64,000 nucleotides of DNA from Flaccisagitta enflata. Its lineage: Eukaryota > Chaetognatha > Sagittoidea > Aphragmophora. The translations under genes and the position numbers were made by a program. Shown piece after piece: positions 28,393 through 39,809 of the stretch. A model generated the notes under the pieces. That model did no database searches, had not been told where the DNA came from, and saw nothing but the letters and a program-made list of their open reading frames with translations. The stretch's first letter is position 1. Every line of letters starts with the position of its first letter. The stretch spans positions 56,978,001-57,042,000 of the forward strand of contig OZ231126.1 of NCBI GenBank assembly GCA_965153355.1, written 5' to 3'.

Positions 28393-28692
28393 CAGGGGTG
28401 TATATTCTGAGTCGCTTTTGGATTTCTCCCCCCTGCCTTTTATCTTCTTCCCTACCATGCCTCACATCGCATTTTATATCCATGATTTTCTTCCCCATGT
28501 AGTAAATGAAACTATGTAGTTAAGCAAAGTTTTAAATAGTGTTAATTTGTGTTTTACAATTGAGTTTTATGATTTTTGGCACAAAAAGTTATATTTTCCC
28601 AAATTTCCTTTTTTTTCTCTTTTTTCCCCCTTTGATTTCCTTCCCCATTTCCAGACCCTTTGATTATACAGGCCTTTGAATATACAGGCCTG
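28393..28692 (+). mobile_element. hAT-like MITE, family CAGGGGTGTATAT, copy 1
   Basis: This 300-bp element begins CAGGGGTGTATATTCTGAGT and ends TATACAGGCCTG. It is flanked by a perfect 8-bp duplication, CTTTTTTC (28385-28392 and 28693-28700), the signature of hAT transposons. It is homologous in reverse orientation to 45112-45433 and has no coding capacity. Confidence 0.8.
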
Positions 28693-28827
28693 CTTTTTTC
28701 TTTATCGATTTATTTATTTTTCTCTATTTCTTTATCTATTTCTGTTTTGAAAAGTAATGAGTGTCGTGTGTTTGCGGGAGTAAACTTGAAAACATCTCGT
28801 CACATTTTTCTTTCTTCTTTCCGCTTG

Positions 28828-28929
28828 ATATTCCTCATAACAAACAGAGCAAAGATTCCCCCAGCGACCTCCCCACCCCCCCTTGATATTCCTCATAACA
28901 AACAGAGCAAAGATTCCCCCAGCGACCTC
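28828..28929 (+). repeat. Tandem duplication of ~53 bp
   Basis: TTGATATTCCTCATAACAAA ... CCCCCAGCGACCTC occurs twice in a row, separated by a C-run. Confidence 0.85.
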
Positions 28930-29059
28930 ATATTGCACATCCGCATCATTGTGCTCATACGCATCATTGTTCCAACAATTTTCCCCCATTTAAACGCGTC
29001 CACGCGTTATTTAAGTAGAATCTTCTGTCCTAGAATCTTCTGTCCTTTCCGTCGCGCCT

Positions 29060-29320
29060 CATTGATTTATTTATTCATTCAGTCATTCGTTTATTCATTC
29101 ATTTATTCATTCATTCGTTCATTCATTCAGTCATTCGTTCATTCATTCATTTATGCATTCATTCATTCATTCATTCATTCATTCATTCATTCATTCATTC
29201 ATTTGTTCATTCGTTCATTCATTCATTCATTCGTTTATTCATTCATCCATTTATGCATTCATTCATTCATTCATTCATTCATTCATTCATTCATTCATTC
29301 ATTCATTCCTTCATTCTATC
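29060..29320. repeat. (ATTC)n tetranucleotide array
   Basis: ATTC units with TTCG/TTTA variants. The opposite-strand equivalent is at 56749-57012. Confidence 0.95.
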
Positions 29321-29718
29321 TCGGGCCACACTGCCCTTATGCACTGCGAAATTCCTTGACAGTCTTCTCCGTTACTGTCTCAACCCAGTGATCACCTGCA
29401 GTTCTACACCTGCATATGCCGGCTTCCCTCCGAAGGCAACATTTGTGTTTCAAAGAAGGTCAAAATAGAAAAAATGTATAAATTAAAATGAAAATAAATG
29501 AATAAAAGTGATTAGTGATAGCTCAGACATCAAAGTATATTTAAAAGAAAAATTTGCATTTACTTAGCAAGAGGACCAAGTTTAGCCAATGTTACCCAAA
29601 AATTGTTTTGAAAATTTATACTTATTCTATTTTTGGTCGCTGACAAGGGGCTGGTCGAAATTCTAAATTTGCATAAGAAATGGAAAAATGAAAAAACAAA
29701 GAACATAGTTCTCTTCCC

Positions 29719-29800
29719 AAATCAATTACAGAGAGAACTATGTTTTTTAAAATGCAAAATCAATTACAGAGAGAACTATGTTTTTTAAAATGCAAAATTT
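29719..29800 (+). repeat. Tandem duplication of 38 bp
   Basis: AAATCAATTACAGAGAGAAC TATGTTTTTTAAAATGC appears twice back to back. The surrounding DNA (29460-30050) is AT-rich without a recognisable gene. Confidence 0.85.
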
Positions 29801-30152
29801 CCCTGTGTTTGTCTTTCTTAGAATTTCAACCTCAGAATATGAAAAAAAGTGTAAGCCGAAATTCACTAAAAAAACATCATTTTCATGCTTATTTTCATGT
29901 GAAACGCATAGTTCAAATTACATTTTAAGTCAAAATATGATAAAAATGTATGCACCAAGTGTCCTTAGAAACAATTTGTCCACTTAAAGCATTCCAGCTT
30001 CATTATTATCCTGATAATAATACAAAAAGTATGGTGAAACACTTAATTTTTCTTCATAAATTTTCTGTCATATACCATTTTGCATCCGGTCTTGTTTACT
30101 CTACACTGCACTCGGTTTCTCCCCCTTCTTTCCTTAGTGTCTCTTTCCCTGA

Positions 30153-30464
<312 letters not shown>

Positions 30465-32450
30465 TTACTGACATTTAGTCTGGTACTTGTCAGAAATCTC
30501 ATTCTCAACCTTGACACCAGCTATATGGCCAGTATTTTTTTTAATACTGGCATCTATTTGGTCTGACAATCGTAAAAAATTTCATTATCAACCTCGACAC
30601 CAGCTTTATGGCTGGCGTTTATTGAATACCGGCATTTAATAAGTCTGGCACTGGTCAGCAATCTCATTCTCAGCCTTGACGCCAGCTATATGGCTGATAG
30701 TTATTGAAAACTGGCATTTAATAAGTCTGGTACTTGTCAGAAATCTCAACCTCGAAACTAGATATATGGCTGGCATTTATTGAATAATGGTGTTAATTAA
30801 GTCTGGCACTTGTCAAAAATCTCAACCTTCACACCACCTTCACACCACACCACACCTATATGGCTGGCATTTACAGGGGCTTCAATCTCATTTGACACGA
30901 TGAGAACCTATATTATGCAAAAATAAATCAACTTCTTGGTTTGATTTTTTTTCTCATAAAAGAACTACATATGACGTTTTTTGTGTCCAAATTTCATGGC
31001 ACTGGGTCAATTAGTTTGAGAGATATCCAATATTAAAATGAAAGATGTCATGATGAGATCGGCGAGTTACTTTGACTTTGAGGTTTTGACCTTTCATCTT
31101 TAGACCGCTCTCATTTCTGAACGCTTTGAGCTACAGATGTGAGATTGGTCATGAATGGCAGATAATTTCGTCTAGTTTTTGTATAAGAGAAAAGAATCCT
31201 TTGAAATCTCATCATACTCAACAATTTTCTTCTTTTTTGGAAAAAAACAATCTTGGTTACAGTTTTTTAAAGAATTTTGCTCAAATTTTTAAAGTTTTTG
31301 CTTATAATTTAAAGTTATATGATAAAATCTGACTATTTCTAACTTTGGGGAGTTACGATCTTTCACTTAACTGAAATCAAGCATCTGTGGTTCAAAGCAC
31401 TTTAAATCTTATATATTTTCTTTACCAAAAGTAGCAAGAAAACAGCGTCTTTTGTTAAATTTACTGCATGACTTTAAATTTTGATTTCTGCCAAACTACA
31501 AGACCCAGTCCCATGAAATTTTGATACAAAAAACGTCATACATAGTGCTTTCATGAGGAAAAAAAATCACTTTGAATAATAAATCAGTTTTCGCGCAATA
31601 TAGGTTCTTTTTGTGTCAAATGAGATTGAAGACCCTGTATTGAATGCTGGTATTTATCTAGTTTGGTACTTGTCAGAAATCTCAACCTCGACACCAGCTA
31701 TATGGCTGGCATTTATGGAATGCTGGCATTGATTAAGTCTGGCCCTTGTCACACCCTTGTCGGGCCCTCATCTCATTGTAAACTCGACACAAGCTTTATG
31801 GCGTACATTTATTGAATAAAAAATGACAGCTATCAAGTCTTAGGAAGTTGCACACGTCAGAAACATCATTCTCAACCTTGATACCAGCATTACAGATATG
31901 ATATATATTGAAGATCAAATGGCATTTATTAAGTTCAAAAAAGTGGCAATTTGTCAGAAATCTCATTATTACCCTTAACACCAGCCACATGGCCGGCATT
32001 TACTGAATACTAACATTCATAAGAACCGCGAAAAAGTAGCACTTGTCAAAAATCTCATTCACAACCTCGACACCAGCTAATATATAACTACATGGGCTGG
32101 CATTCATTGAATTCTTACTGGCAGCAATAGTTTGGTCTACAAAAAGTGGCGTTTGTATTCTTTTCACGAAGCCAATATCTTAAAGTTTATCACCATCAAT
32201 TGATATTTTGTCTTCGAAAGAAACGGTCATCTGCCTGGAATTTCATTTTCAATGTTGACAACAGCTTAAAGGCAGGCAATCATTAAGTATATATTACTAA
32301 TAATCATGTCTCAGTATAGAGAGTTTGTAATCTCATTCTCAATGAAGACCTTGTACGTCATTATGGCCAACACTTGGGGAACACAAATGGCCTTTTAAAG
32401 TGTCGTCTCCATTTTGATGGCACTTGGAAGAAAACTCATTCTCAAATAGT
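30465..32450 (+). repeat. Minisatellite of ~85-bp units copied from the RhoGAP terminal exon
   Basis: Directly after the stop codon, the last ~80 bp of the exon (ACTTGTCAGAAATCTCATT ... CTTGACACCAGCTATATGG ... GGCATTTA) recurs in the same orientation roughly a dozen times, at about 30481, 30568, 30645, 30728, 30803, 31664, 31737, 31851, 31930 and 32037, with barely recognisable traces to ~32440. The nearest copy is close to the exon. Distant copies are increasingly degenerate and in places replaced by unrelated sequence. The array is split by a TIR element at 30874-31637. It lies in the position of the 3' UTR. Confidence 0.8.
30874..31637. mobile_element. Non-autonomous TIR DNA transposon, TA target-site duplication
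   Basis: The ends are inverted copies of CAGGGGCTTCAATCTCATTT / CAGGGTCTTCAATCTCATTT and continue GACAC. Weaker pairing extends about 150 bp inward. It interrupts an exon-derived repeat unit at GGCATTTA^TTGAA, with TA repeated on both sides (30872-30873, 31638-31639). Uninterrupted sister units give the empty site. No transposase is seen. The interior resembles parts of the elements at 10272-10873 and 35890-36220. Confidence 0.7.
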
Positions 32451-33722
32451 CGCGAAAGCGTCTGATGGTCAACGGTACCCGTTGCCCTTAAGTTAGTGCA
32501 TGTGAGATGTGAAGTTGAGAGGGGCAGCGGTCTCAAAAGAGCCAATGACCTTTGCTAGGCTTAGATTTGAGAATTAAGGCTGGAATTTGAGCCACGAGGC
32601 TGAGATTGGAGCCATCAGGCTTTAATTGGAGCCTGAGCCATCAGGCTTTAATTGGAGCCTCTTGGCTGGGGTTGGAGCCTCAGGGCTAAGGTCCCAGCCT
32701 TGAGGCTGGAATAGGAGCCTGGAGGCTGGAATAGGAACCTCACGGCTGGGATTGGAGCGTCAATGCTGGGATTGGAGCCTCAAAGCTAGGATTTGATCCT
32801 TGAGGCTGAGATTGGAGCCTTAAGGCTGGGGTTGGAGTCGCAGAGCTTGGATTGGAGCCAAACAGGCCGCAATTTGAGCCTCAATGCCGGAAGTAGAGCC
32901 TAACTAGTCGCCCAAGGGCAATATGTGATCAGCAATACCCGTTGCCCTGCTTTGTGTGTATGTGAATGTAGGTGATGGTTAGCAGGGCCAGGCAACCATT
33001 TAATCACGAAAATTGTGCTTAAGTTAAAATCATTTCCACTGAAGCACGACGTCATGCTTAAGTGGAATGAAGAAAAATTAGTGCTTTTAGCAATTCGAGC
33101 TTCAGTGGAATTGAAAATAACTGATTTTGTCATTGTAGCAAAAAGAGTAAAAGTAATCTTCATTTACTTTTATCTGAAGAAATCATCTTCTTTCTTGTTA
33201 GCTCTTACTTTTTTTCTTCACCTAAGTAGACTTAGTAATAAAAGAGAATGCTAATATCAAAAGCAAAATATCGTTTTACATCTACTAAGTTTTTATCACA
33301 ATAAAAAATCTATGTGGGAAAACTGATTTTCTTTCATAAAGACATAAATTCATGTGATAGGAAAAAAGTTTTTCTCATGAAAAAAACTTAAAGAAATAAA
33401 AAAAAATCAAGAGATATTTTTCAGATAACAATTTATTACAAAAAGAAAACCCTATCTTTATTTGAGGAAGAGACATAAAAAGAATTTCTAATTGCACTGA
33501 AATGAACCCATCAAACCCATCAAAGAAAAACTGGATTGACTTTTTGTCTCATTGCAATTTGAAAAGAGGTCAAGAGTCAATCCACTGAAGCACAAATTCC
33601 AATTCCACTGAAGCACGAAGTCGTGCTTAAGTGAAATGGGGCCTGACTGGCCTCATTTCCAGCTCAAAGTTCGTGATTCAGTGACTAGCTCAGCAGGGCA
33701 GCGGCCCCAAAGGGGACTGCAC
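32446..33722 (-). mobile_element. B-family foldback elements (B2a/B2b), tandem pair
   Basis: Two AGTCGC-type hairpin starts (32447 AGTCGCGAAAGCGT; 32909 AGTCGCCCAAGGGCAA) each precede GGTCA-CGGTACCCGTTGCCC-type sequence. Between them run about seventeen ~19-bp units of the type GAGCCT-AGGCTGGGATTG (32560-32900). 33030-33650 is the TTCCACTGAAGCACGA inner segment also seen at 8310-9400. The right end is GGGCAGCGGCCCCAAAGGGG. Confidence 0.6.
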
Positions 33723-34286
33723 CGTCTTCGGATCTGACTGGAAATGCAAAACCTTTATAGCTCCTAAACCACTAGGAAAAAAGTCATGAAATTTTCAGTG
33801 AATATTGGTAACATGTGACGGTTTTTGCATATCAAAGCTCAGATCATAATATAGAAAAGGTGAGGGGAAAACAAAATATTGAATGAACATCCATTTTTTA
33901 AGCAAAATATTTTTTTTACCTGGTTTTTTTTTACCTTTTTTTTTTGGAAGGTGCTGTTTTTCTCTCAGAATATGCAGCAAATAGATAATACATAAGTTAA
34001 CATCTGTCATCGAAAATAAATCCTAGAGTTTTTGTTGAAATGCAAAGCAATTTCAAGCAAATTAAGACAACTCCTTTTCTAAGAAAATGGGGAAAAATTG
34101 ATCTTAATTAAAAATGGGTTTTCTTTCAATATTTTATTTTCCCCTCACCTTTTCTATATTATGATCTGAGCTTTGACATGCAAAAACCGTCACATGTTAC
34201 CAATATTCACTGAAAATTTTATGACTTTTTTCCTAGTGGTTTAGGAGCTATAAAGGTTTTGCATTTCACAATCCGATCTGAAGACG
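33722..34286. repeat. Long inverted repeat (arms ~150 bp) embedded in a C-family element
   Basis: CACCGTCTTCGGATCTGACT and GGAAATGCAAAACCTTTATA at the left are inverted at the right (AACC-TTTGCATTTC ... GATCTGAAGACGGTG). Between them AAAGTCATGAAATTTTCAGT and CATGTGACGGTTTTTGCATA are also mirrored, with only a few mismatches. The loop is about 230 bp (33885-34115). Confidence 0.7.
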
Positions 34287-35395
34287 GTGTATGTCCTGTA
34301 GAACACAGGGGGACTTCTGCTTGATTGGGTTCGAGAGCACCATTGCATCATTTAATAACATGGAAAATTGACAAAAGATGAATATTTCATTAGTTTCCAT
34401 TGAAAAACAAAGAAAATTGATAAAAAAAATGAAAAATACAAAAATTTCCATTGAATAGCATGCAGAATGTGTAATCCGCGTTGAACACCATGGAAAACTG
34501 ACGAAAAAATGAAGCAAATATAGAATTCCTATTGAATAACACCTGTCCACTAATTATTGTCAAAGTAGTGCTACAACTATAGATGCTTCGCTACTGCTGG
34601 TGAGAAACAACACAAATCCTTGATATAGGATATTAGATGATTATTTCTCAATATATTCCGCATTGTTTTCTATATTTTGCCCTGTTTTGGATGATTATTT
34701 CAACCTTTATCAATCCTTGACAAACAACAATCAACACCCAGGTACCAATTTTTTCCACAACTTTGGTTTGAATTTTGGCAGCATTCACTTTCACAAAATC
34801 AATTGAAATCCATGGCCAAATTAAAGAACTTTTCATAAGCTTTTTAGTTGTGAAATCCGCATCCAATTTTCTATCTTTATGTAGATTTGGTGAGCACCTG
34901 ATGTTGATTAGGTTTTTCTGGTAATTTTGCCATTATTTGCAGAGGGAATGTTTTTACTGTTTTTGATTTTATTCAATTTTGTACGAAGCAAAAAAGGTGA
35001 AATTCATGAGCAAAGTGAAGATTTTTTCCAGTTCTAACTGGTGGAAAAATCGGCATATGGTTAAATATGTATGTTTAGATTTGACAGTTGTTTGATCTTT
35101 TGACAATAATAAGTGTACAGGTGTTAGTATGTAAAATTGAAGAAAAATGAAAAAAAATGTAGAATTATGATTGAATAGCATGGAAAATTGAAAAATAATG
35201 GGAAAATACGGAAAATACAGAATTCTTATTGAAAAGTATGGAAAATTGATGAAAAATAAAAAAACGTAACATTCCCATTGAATAAAGGATGAAGGATGAA
35301 GAAATAGCAGGGGCGGGGGACGAACAAACGGACGAACGCACGAAAGTGCCCCTGTGTTCTACAGGACATCGTCCCCTTCGGAGCCGCTGCCCAAA
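34281..35395 (+). mobile_element. C-family element (C6) with ~42-bp minisatellite body
   Basis: TGTCCTGTAGAACACAGGGG at the left and the inverse CCCCTGTGTTCTACAGGACA at 35348-35367 bracket repeated units of TTCCCATTGAATAACATGGA AAATTGA. The nested element 34539-35124 interrupts the body. CCTTCGGAGCCGCTGCCC ends it. Confidence 0.6.
34539..35124. mobile_element. TIR element, ACACCTGTCCACTAATTATT family, nested in C6
   Basis: ACACCTGTCCACTAATTATT at the left and inverted ACACCTGTACACTTATTATT at the right are bounded by TA on both sides (34537-34538, 35125-35126). It is 586 bp long and inserted in the 'TTGAATAACATGGAAAATTG' repeats of the C-family element. No coding region is seen. Confidence 0.55.
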
Positions 35396-35556
35396 ATCTA
35401 GGATTGGGGCCTTGAGGCTAAGATTGGGGCCCCGAGGCTGGGTTTGGAGTCTTGAGGCTGGGATCAAAGCCTTGGGGGGGGCGGAGAATAAGAAGAGGGA
35501 GGAGAAAGTGAGATCCTAAGTTATCGGCCCGTTCAGGGCCGCTGCCCAAAAGGACA
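35396..35556 (+). mobile_element. B-family fragment
   Basis: There are five ~19-bp units (GATTGGGGCCTTGAGGCTA) and GGAGAAAGTGAGATCC, then the inverted terminus CGGCCCGTTCAGGGCCGCTG CCC, whose stem CGGCCC/GGGCCG is a compensated variant of the usual one. Confidence 0.5.
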
Positions 35557-35663
35557 CCAAAAAAAATTTCTGGTCTGATCAAATATGACACTTTCCAAAC
35601 GTTTATAAAAATGGCCCAAACTAAATCAAATGGTTGGCTTTTATCAAAAATGTTGCAATGATA

Positions 35664-35793
35664 CAGTTTAACCCCGTAATAACAGATATCAAGGGATCAA
35701 CAGATTTTATAAATAAAGCCAAATTTGTAGTAATGTTTTATGTTCATGAAAGTATGATTTTATGGCTCTTATGCTTACAGCGGGGTGTAACTG
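35664..35793. mobile_element. pogo-like mini-element
   Basis: This 130-bp element has left end CAGTTTAACCCCGTAATAAC and inverted right end CAGTTACACCCCGCTGTAAG, with TA on both sides. It shares the ATCTCAAGGGA-type sequence next to the left end with 57171-58315. Confidence 0.6.
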
Positions 35794-35879
35794 TAGTCTT
35801 AAGCCTTTTGCCTTTGTGTAGTGTGACACTACTACTCGACTCAATAAAGAAGCCAAACTTTTAAAAGACAAATTGTCAT

Positions 35880-36225
35880 ATAAAATTTCAAAAAAACTAA
35901 TAAAAATCTTAAACCGCTGAAAAGCTCTTGAAAAAATCTTTCATCTGGCTTCAATCTGGCAATTCTAGCTTTATACGTTCAGAAATGGCATAAGAAAGTG
36001 TAGAAACATCGCCATAATCAGTTTGCAATCCTATTGAAAATTGAGCATTTTTATGATTCAGAAGATAACTATGACAAGCTCTAGCTCCTAAACCATTTGA
36101 AGTACAGATCTGGGATTGGTGTAGAATGAAAGAAAATTTTAAATCTTTAAAATCACTTCAATAGAAGAATGTTCAAATAATTTCTTTTTCTTTTTCATCA
36201 ATACAAAAAAGGGTGCGGCTTTTTT
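35880..36225. mobile_element. Fragment related to the 10272-10873 and 30874-31637 TIR elements
   Basis: AATTCTAGCTTTATACGTTC AGAAATGGCATAAG and GTACAGATCTGGGATTGGT match words at 10400-10560 and 31110-31150 in order. No TIRs survive. Confidence 0.4.
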
Positions 36226-36229
36226 TTTA

Positions 36230-37330
36230 AGTCGAGTGGTAGAGTAGTCAACTTCCTCGCCAACAATGAGATGAGATGGAAAACTTGTGCCAAAACTTAA
36301 TTAGTCTCACTGGGATCTGCATATGTGTTTTGTGCCATGAATACCCTTGACAAATGAAATGCTTCAAGCTTAAGTGTTGACATGAACACTCATTCTTACC
36401 ATATGACACTCTCCCTAAACTGTCTTTCTATGTGTTGTCCTCAAAAGGAGGACGAAGAAAAAAAGGTCAACCCATCAAAAGCCATCTAAAGCCATCAGAC
36501 GGAGGCAAACCAAACTAAGATAAAAAGAAACTCGCTAATTTCCCGAAATTAAAACCAAAAAAAAAAAATGTGACCTATATATGTATATTTACACATTTTT
36601 GAGCTCTTAACGCATTAGTAATAATAACAATAATTCATTTCAAGACAAATGCCATTCTTTCGCAAGAAGATGACCGAAAACTTACATGACCAAGAAAGAA
36701 ATTTACAACCGATAAGATTCAAGAACGGTAGAGCTTCACTAGAGCGTATACCAAGGATCTGTGCAAAACTATGGCTTATAATGAAGCTGCCTTATCGCAA
36801 ACTTAGAAATAATTACAAAATCAAGCCTTATAGATGGGCATGCCTTAAAAGTGGGTGCGCTTTAGTTGTGCTCCATTGTATTGGCATTCCATTAATTTAA
36901 CTACATATTCTATTCATGGCATTCTATTGATTGCGTTCTTGTGTGCATCGGTCGGTCGGTCGGTCAAGTAAACGCAAAAGGCAAAACGGCCGATTCCGGC
37001 ACCCTTCTTTCATGTTACCGCTCCTGCCCTCCCACATTCATTTTCATTTAGTCATTTAATCACTTATTCATTAAAAACGTTCATTCACATACTAAACTAC
37101 GAGGCGCAGATATTGGCCGCAACTTGACCTTGTTTTTTTTTTTTCTACTTGCAAAACTAAAGCGATTTGACCTAAATAAACTGTAGATGGAAAAAAGGTC
37201 GACAAACAGGTAATGCCACAGACGGTCCGATCAAGGAAGTGAAGGTTGGGCCACAAAAGTGAAGTATGGGCGATTGCTTCTAATGTGAGGAAGGTGGGAA
37301 GTGACTGGGAACATAGTTTTACTAGTGATC
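36230..37330. other. Unique-looking AT-rich DNA
   Basis: An 83-codon plus frame (36649-36900) is rich in Lys/Arg but matches nothing I know. 36951-36966 is a short (CGGT)n. No terminal repeats seen. Confidence 0.4.
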
Positions 37331-37334
37331 AATT

Positions 37335-37535
37335 AACAAGGCCGGATACACGGCTACCGAAGTCGCGTGCGGGTGGGCAGGGGCTATATTTGAGGCCACT
37401 AGACCTTCTTAGGAGCAAAGTGGGGTCAAAGAAATAAAATCATAAAAGTAAAATGACCGACTAAACCGTTCAACCAACCAACCGACGGACGGACGGACAA
37501 AGTGGGTTGTAGAGTCGCGTGCACGCGACTAAAAA
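37335..37535 (-). mobile_element. Pearl/HINE-like element
   Basis: AACAAGGCCGGATACACGGC, AGTCGCGTGCGGGTGGGCAG, ACCAACCGACGG tetranucleotides, then the hairpin AGTCGCGTGCACGCGACT and TAAAAA. Confidence 0.75.
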
Positions 37536-37539
37536 TGAC

Positions 37540-38568
37540 CGGCGGTTTTCAGTTTAATTTCTTGGAAACACGGTTTTGTGTATACTTTAATCTATTGAAA
37601 TTGAGATAGGACTAATTCTTTAAACCTACGCATGGTATGAGTAGTATTATAATTTGGGTAGCATCCTGTTTATTTGACTAGGGGCTACTTGCAAAAAAAA
37701 AAAAAAACGACAATAGCGTTGATTGCAAATAAAAAAAGGTGTTGAAAGGAAATTGATAAGGAAATATTTGGCACGGACCCAGAACCAGATCTTTGTTAAT
37801 GAAAAGAGCTTTTCAATTGGAAATTGAGAACGCAGACCGACAAAAAGGCCAACACACTTTCTCATAGATATCAATAGCTGCCCAAAGGCAGGATATGGTC
37901 AGAGGTACCCGTGCTAACAGGGTCCAGAAATGTGTAAAAAGCGTGATGGAATTTTATCCACCTGTCAAAAGACCAATAAAAGGGTGGGGAATGAGCTCAA
38001 TCTGTCAAAAGTTTTTCTCTGGTCAATATTTGGGACGCTACCGATGCGTATCTCAGGTCAAAAGGCTATATGAGGTCAAAATTTCAAAATAGAAAAATTG
38101 AAAATCTGATGGTAGATTCGGATTCTTTGCAAAAAAAGTATCAAAAGAAAGTGTCTTTATTTTTATATTCCAACAAGATCATGGTCAAAGATCATATTCA
38201 TGTCAAATTTGCTCTTTTGTTTAAGATTCAGTTTTTTTTTATATTTGATGATAATTTTGACTATGTTCCAGATGGAATATCAAAATAAGAGACACATTTT
38301 CTCCTTGCAGTTTTTTACAAGGATTTTAAATCTGCAATCAGATTCTCAAATTTCCCATTTTGAAATTTTCATCTCATTTAGCCTTGTGACCTGAGATATG
38401 CATCAGTAACATCCCAAATATTGACCAGAGAAAATTTTTGATGGACTGAGCTCATTCCCCATCCTTTATTTAGTCTTGTGACAGGTGGATGAAATTTTAT
38501 CACGCTTTTCACACATTTCTGGACCCATGCCCTGCTTTAGCAATTTGTGATTTGAATTGAGGGAGGAT
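37540..38568. repeat. Inverted repeat region with B-type tail
   Basis: GCTGCCCAAAGGCAGGATAT with GGTCAGAGGTACCCGTG at 37879 is a B/C-type terminal hairpin. From there to 38530 the sequence is partly self-complementary: CCAGAAATGTGTAAAAAGCG / GGATGAAATTTTATCAC words recur inverted at 38480-38525, and CAGAGAAA / TTTCTCTGGTCAATATTTGG at 38010-38425. It is a ~640-bp foldback. Confidence 0.5.
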
Positions 38569-38965
38569 TAGGGCTGCAGTCCCAAAGGTGACGAAGTCCT
38601 ATATAACACAAGGGGAATCTGTCCATCCAGCTGAATGCCATACATTGTGAATAACATGGAAAATTGACAGAAAATATGCAAATTTCCCATTGAATAACAT
38701 AGCAAACAGAAAAAGAAAAAAATGCAAAATTCCCATTTAATAACATGGAATATTGACAAAAAAATGCAAATTTCCCATTGAATGGCATGGAAAATTAGCA
38801 ACAAAAAAAAAATGTGATATTTTCATTGACTAAACATGGAAAATTGAAAAAATTTGAAAAGTGCCAATTTTCCATTGAATAACATGGCAAATTGAAGAAG
38901 GCGAAGCCTTGAGTAAAGAGCAGGGGGAGGGTACATATGTACCCCTTTGGGGCCGCTGTCCAAAG
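38569..38965 (+). mobile_element. C-family element (C7) with the ~42-bp minisatellite body
   Basis: Left GTCCCAAAGGTGACGAAGTC and CACAAGGGGAATCTGTCC. The body is about six TTTCCCATTGAATAACATGG AAAATTG units (38640-38895). The right end is CCCCTTTGGGGCCGCTGTCC. It is homologous to the C6 body. Confidence 0.6.
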
Positions 38966-39103
38966 ATCAAGAACATATATGGCAAGTACCCGAGGGGGAA
39001 TGGGAGGGAACAACGATGTGTTCACGTCATGTAAACCCACTCAAGGACTGGTCAAAGAAATATTGCACATAGCATTCTCGTGGGTCACAGAGACAAACAA
39101 CAG

Positions 39104-39247
39104 TTTTTAGTCGCGGACAAGCGACTCTACACCTTGCCGTGTTGGTTGGTAGGTCGGTAACGTAACCTTTTTGAATTGCGGGCGGTTTTCGACTGCTCCT
39201 GCCCAATCGTCCGCGACTGGATTGCCGTGTATCCGGCCTTGTTTTTT
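39104..39247 (+). mobile_element. Pearl/HINE-like element (GTCGCGGAC type)
   Basis: TTTTTAGTCGCGGACAAGCG ACT hairpin, short GGTTGGTAGGTCGGT region, CCAATCGTCCGCGACTGG, CCGTGTATCCGGCCTTGTTT. The arm AGTCGCGGAC matches GTCCGCGACT exactly. Confidence 0.75.
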
Positions 39248-39289
39248 CACAGACTACCACAGTATCTATAGAAATATAAATTCCAAAAA

Positions 39290-39493
39290 AGTAACCCGCT
39301 GCCCAGTGGGTAGGGGCGTACGACTCTCTCCCCTCCCCCCCCCCTCCATACACAGTCACACAAAATCAAAACCGCATGGCCGCAGCATCATAAATGTGCG
39401 TTTTCAAAAATTTTCCACTCAAGCATTATGGATAGATGGACCGAAGGACGAACGGACGAAGCCCAGTAGAGAGTCGCGAGTCCGTGACTAAAA
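39290..39493 (-). mobile_element. Pearl/HINE-like element, partial
   Basis: A GGGGCGTACGACTCTCTCCC-type body, GACGAACGGACGAAG tetranucleotides and the end AGTCGCGAGTCCGTGACT with TAAAAA. The left end is not clear. Confidence 0.45.
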
Positions 39494-39544
39494 ATGAGCA
39501 AATATCCATGACCAGGACCATAATCAAATGATCAAAAAAAGAAT

Positions 39545-39580
<36 letters not shown>

Positions 39581-39809
39581 ATGCAAAGTCAGCGCATTTA
39601 TCATTTAATGTAATAAAGATATCCTTCGACTTCTGGCAAAAGTTTGGCTGATGTCTGGACCAAAGATCGGAACAGAATATACTGAGTGCAGACTGCAGAG
39701 AAAGAAAAAAAAATCTTCATTGAATTGCTTTTAATCGAGAATGATGTACTATCTTGGAAAAAAGTTTATCGCATCATGGATTAAGGGGCGTTTTATGGAC
39801 ATGATAATA

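Noticed and set aside
28660-29391. 243-codon plus frame with FIHSFIHS repeats
   Set aside because: The body is the ATTC tetranucleotide array.
34648-35181. Minus-strand frames of 70-72 codons within the nested TIR element
   Set aside because: No transposase motif recognised.
36229-36300. tRNA-like or SINE head (GAGTGGTAGAGTAGTCAACTTC)
   Set aside because: It resembles a D-arm, but there is no B box downstream and no cloverleaf.
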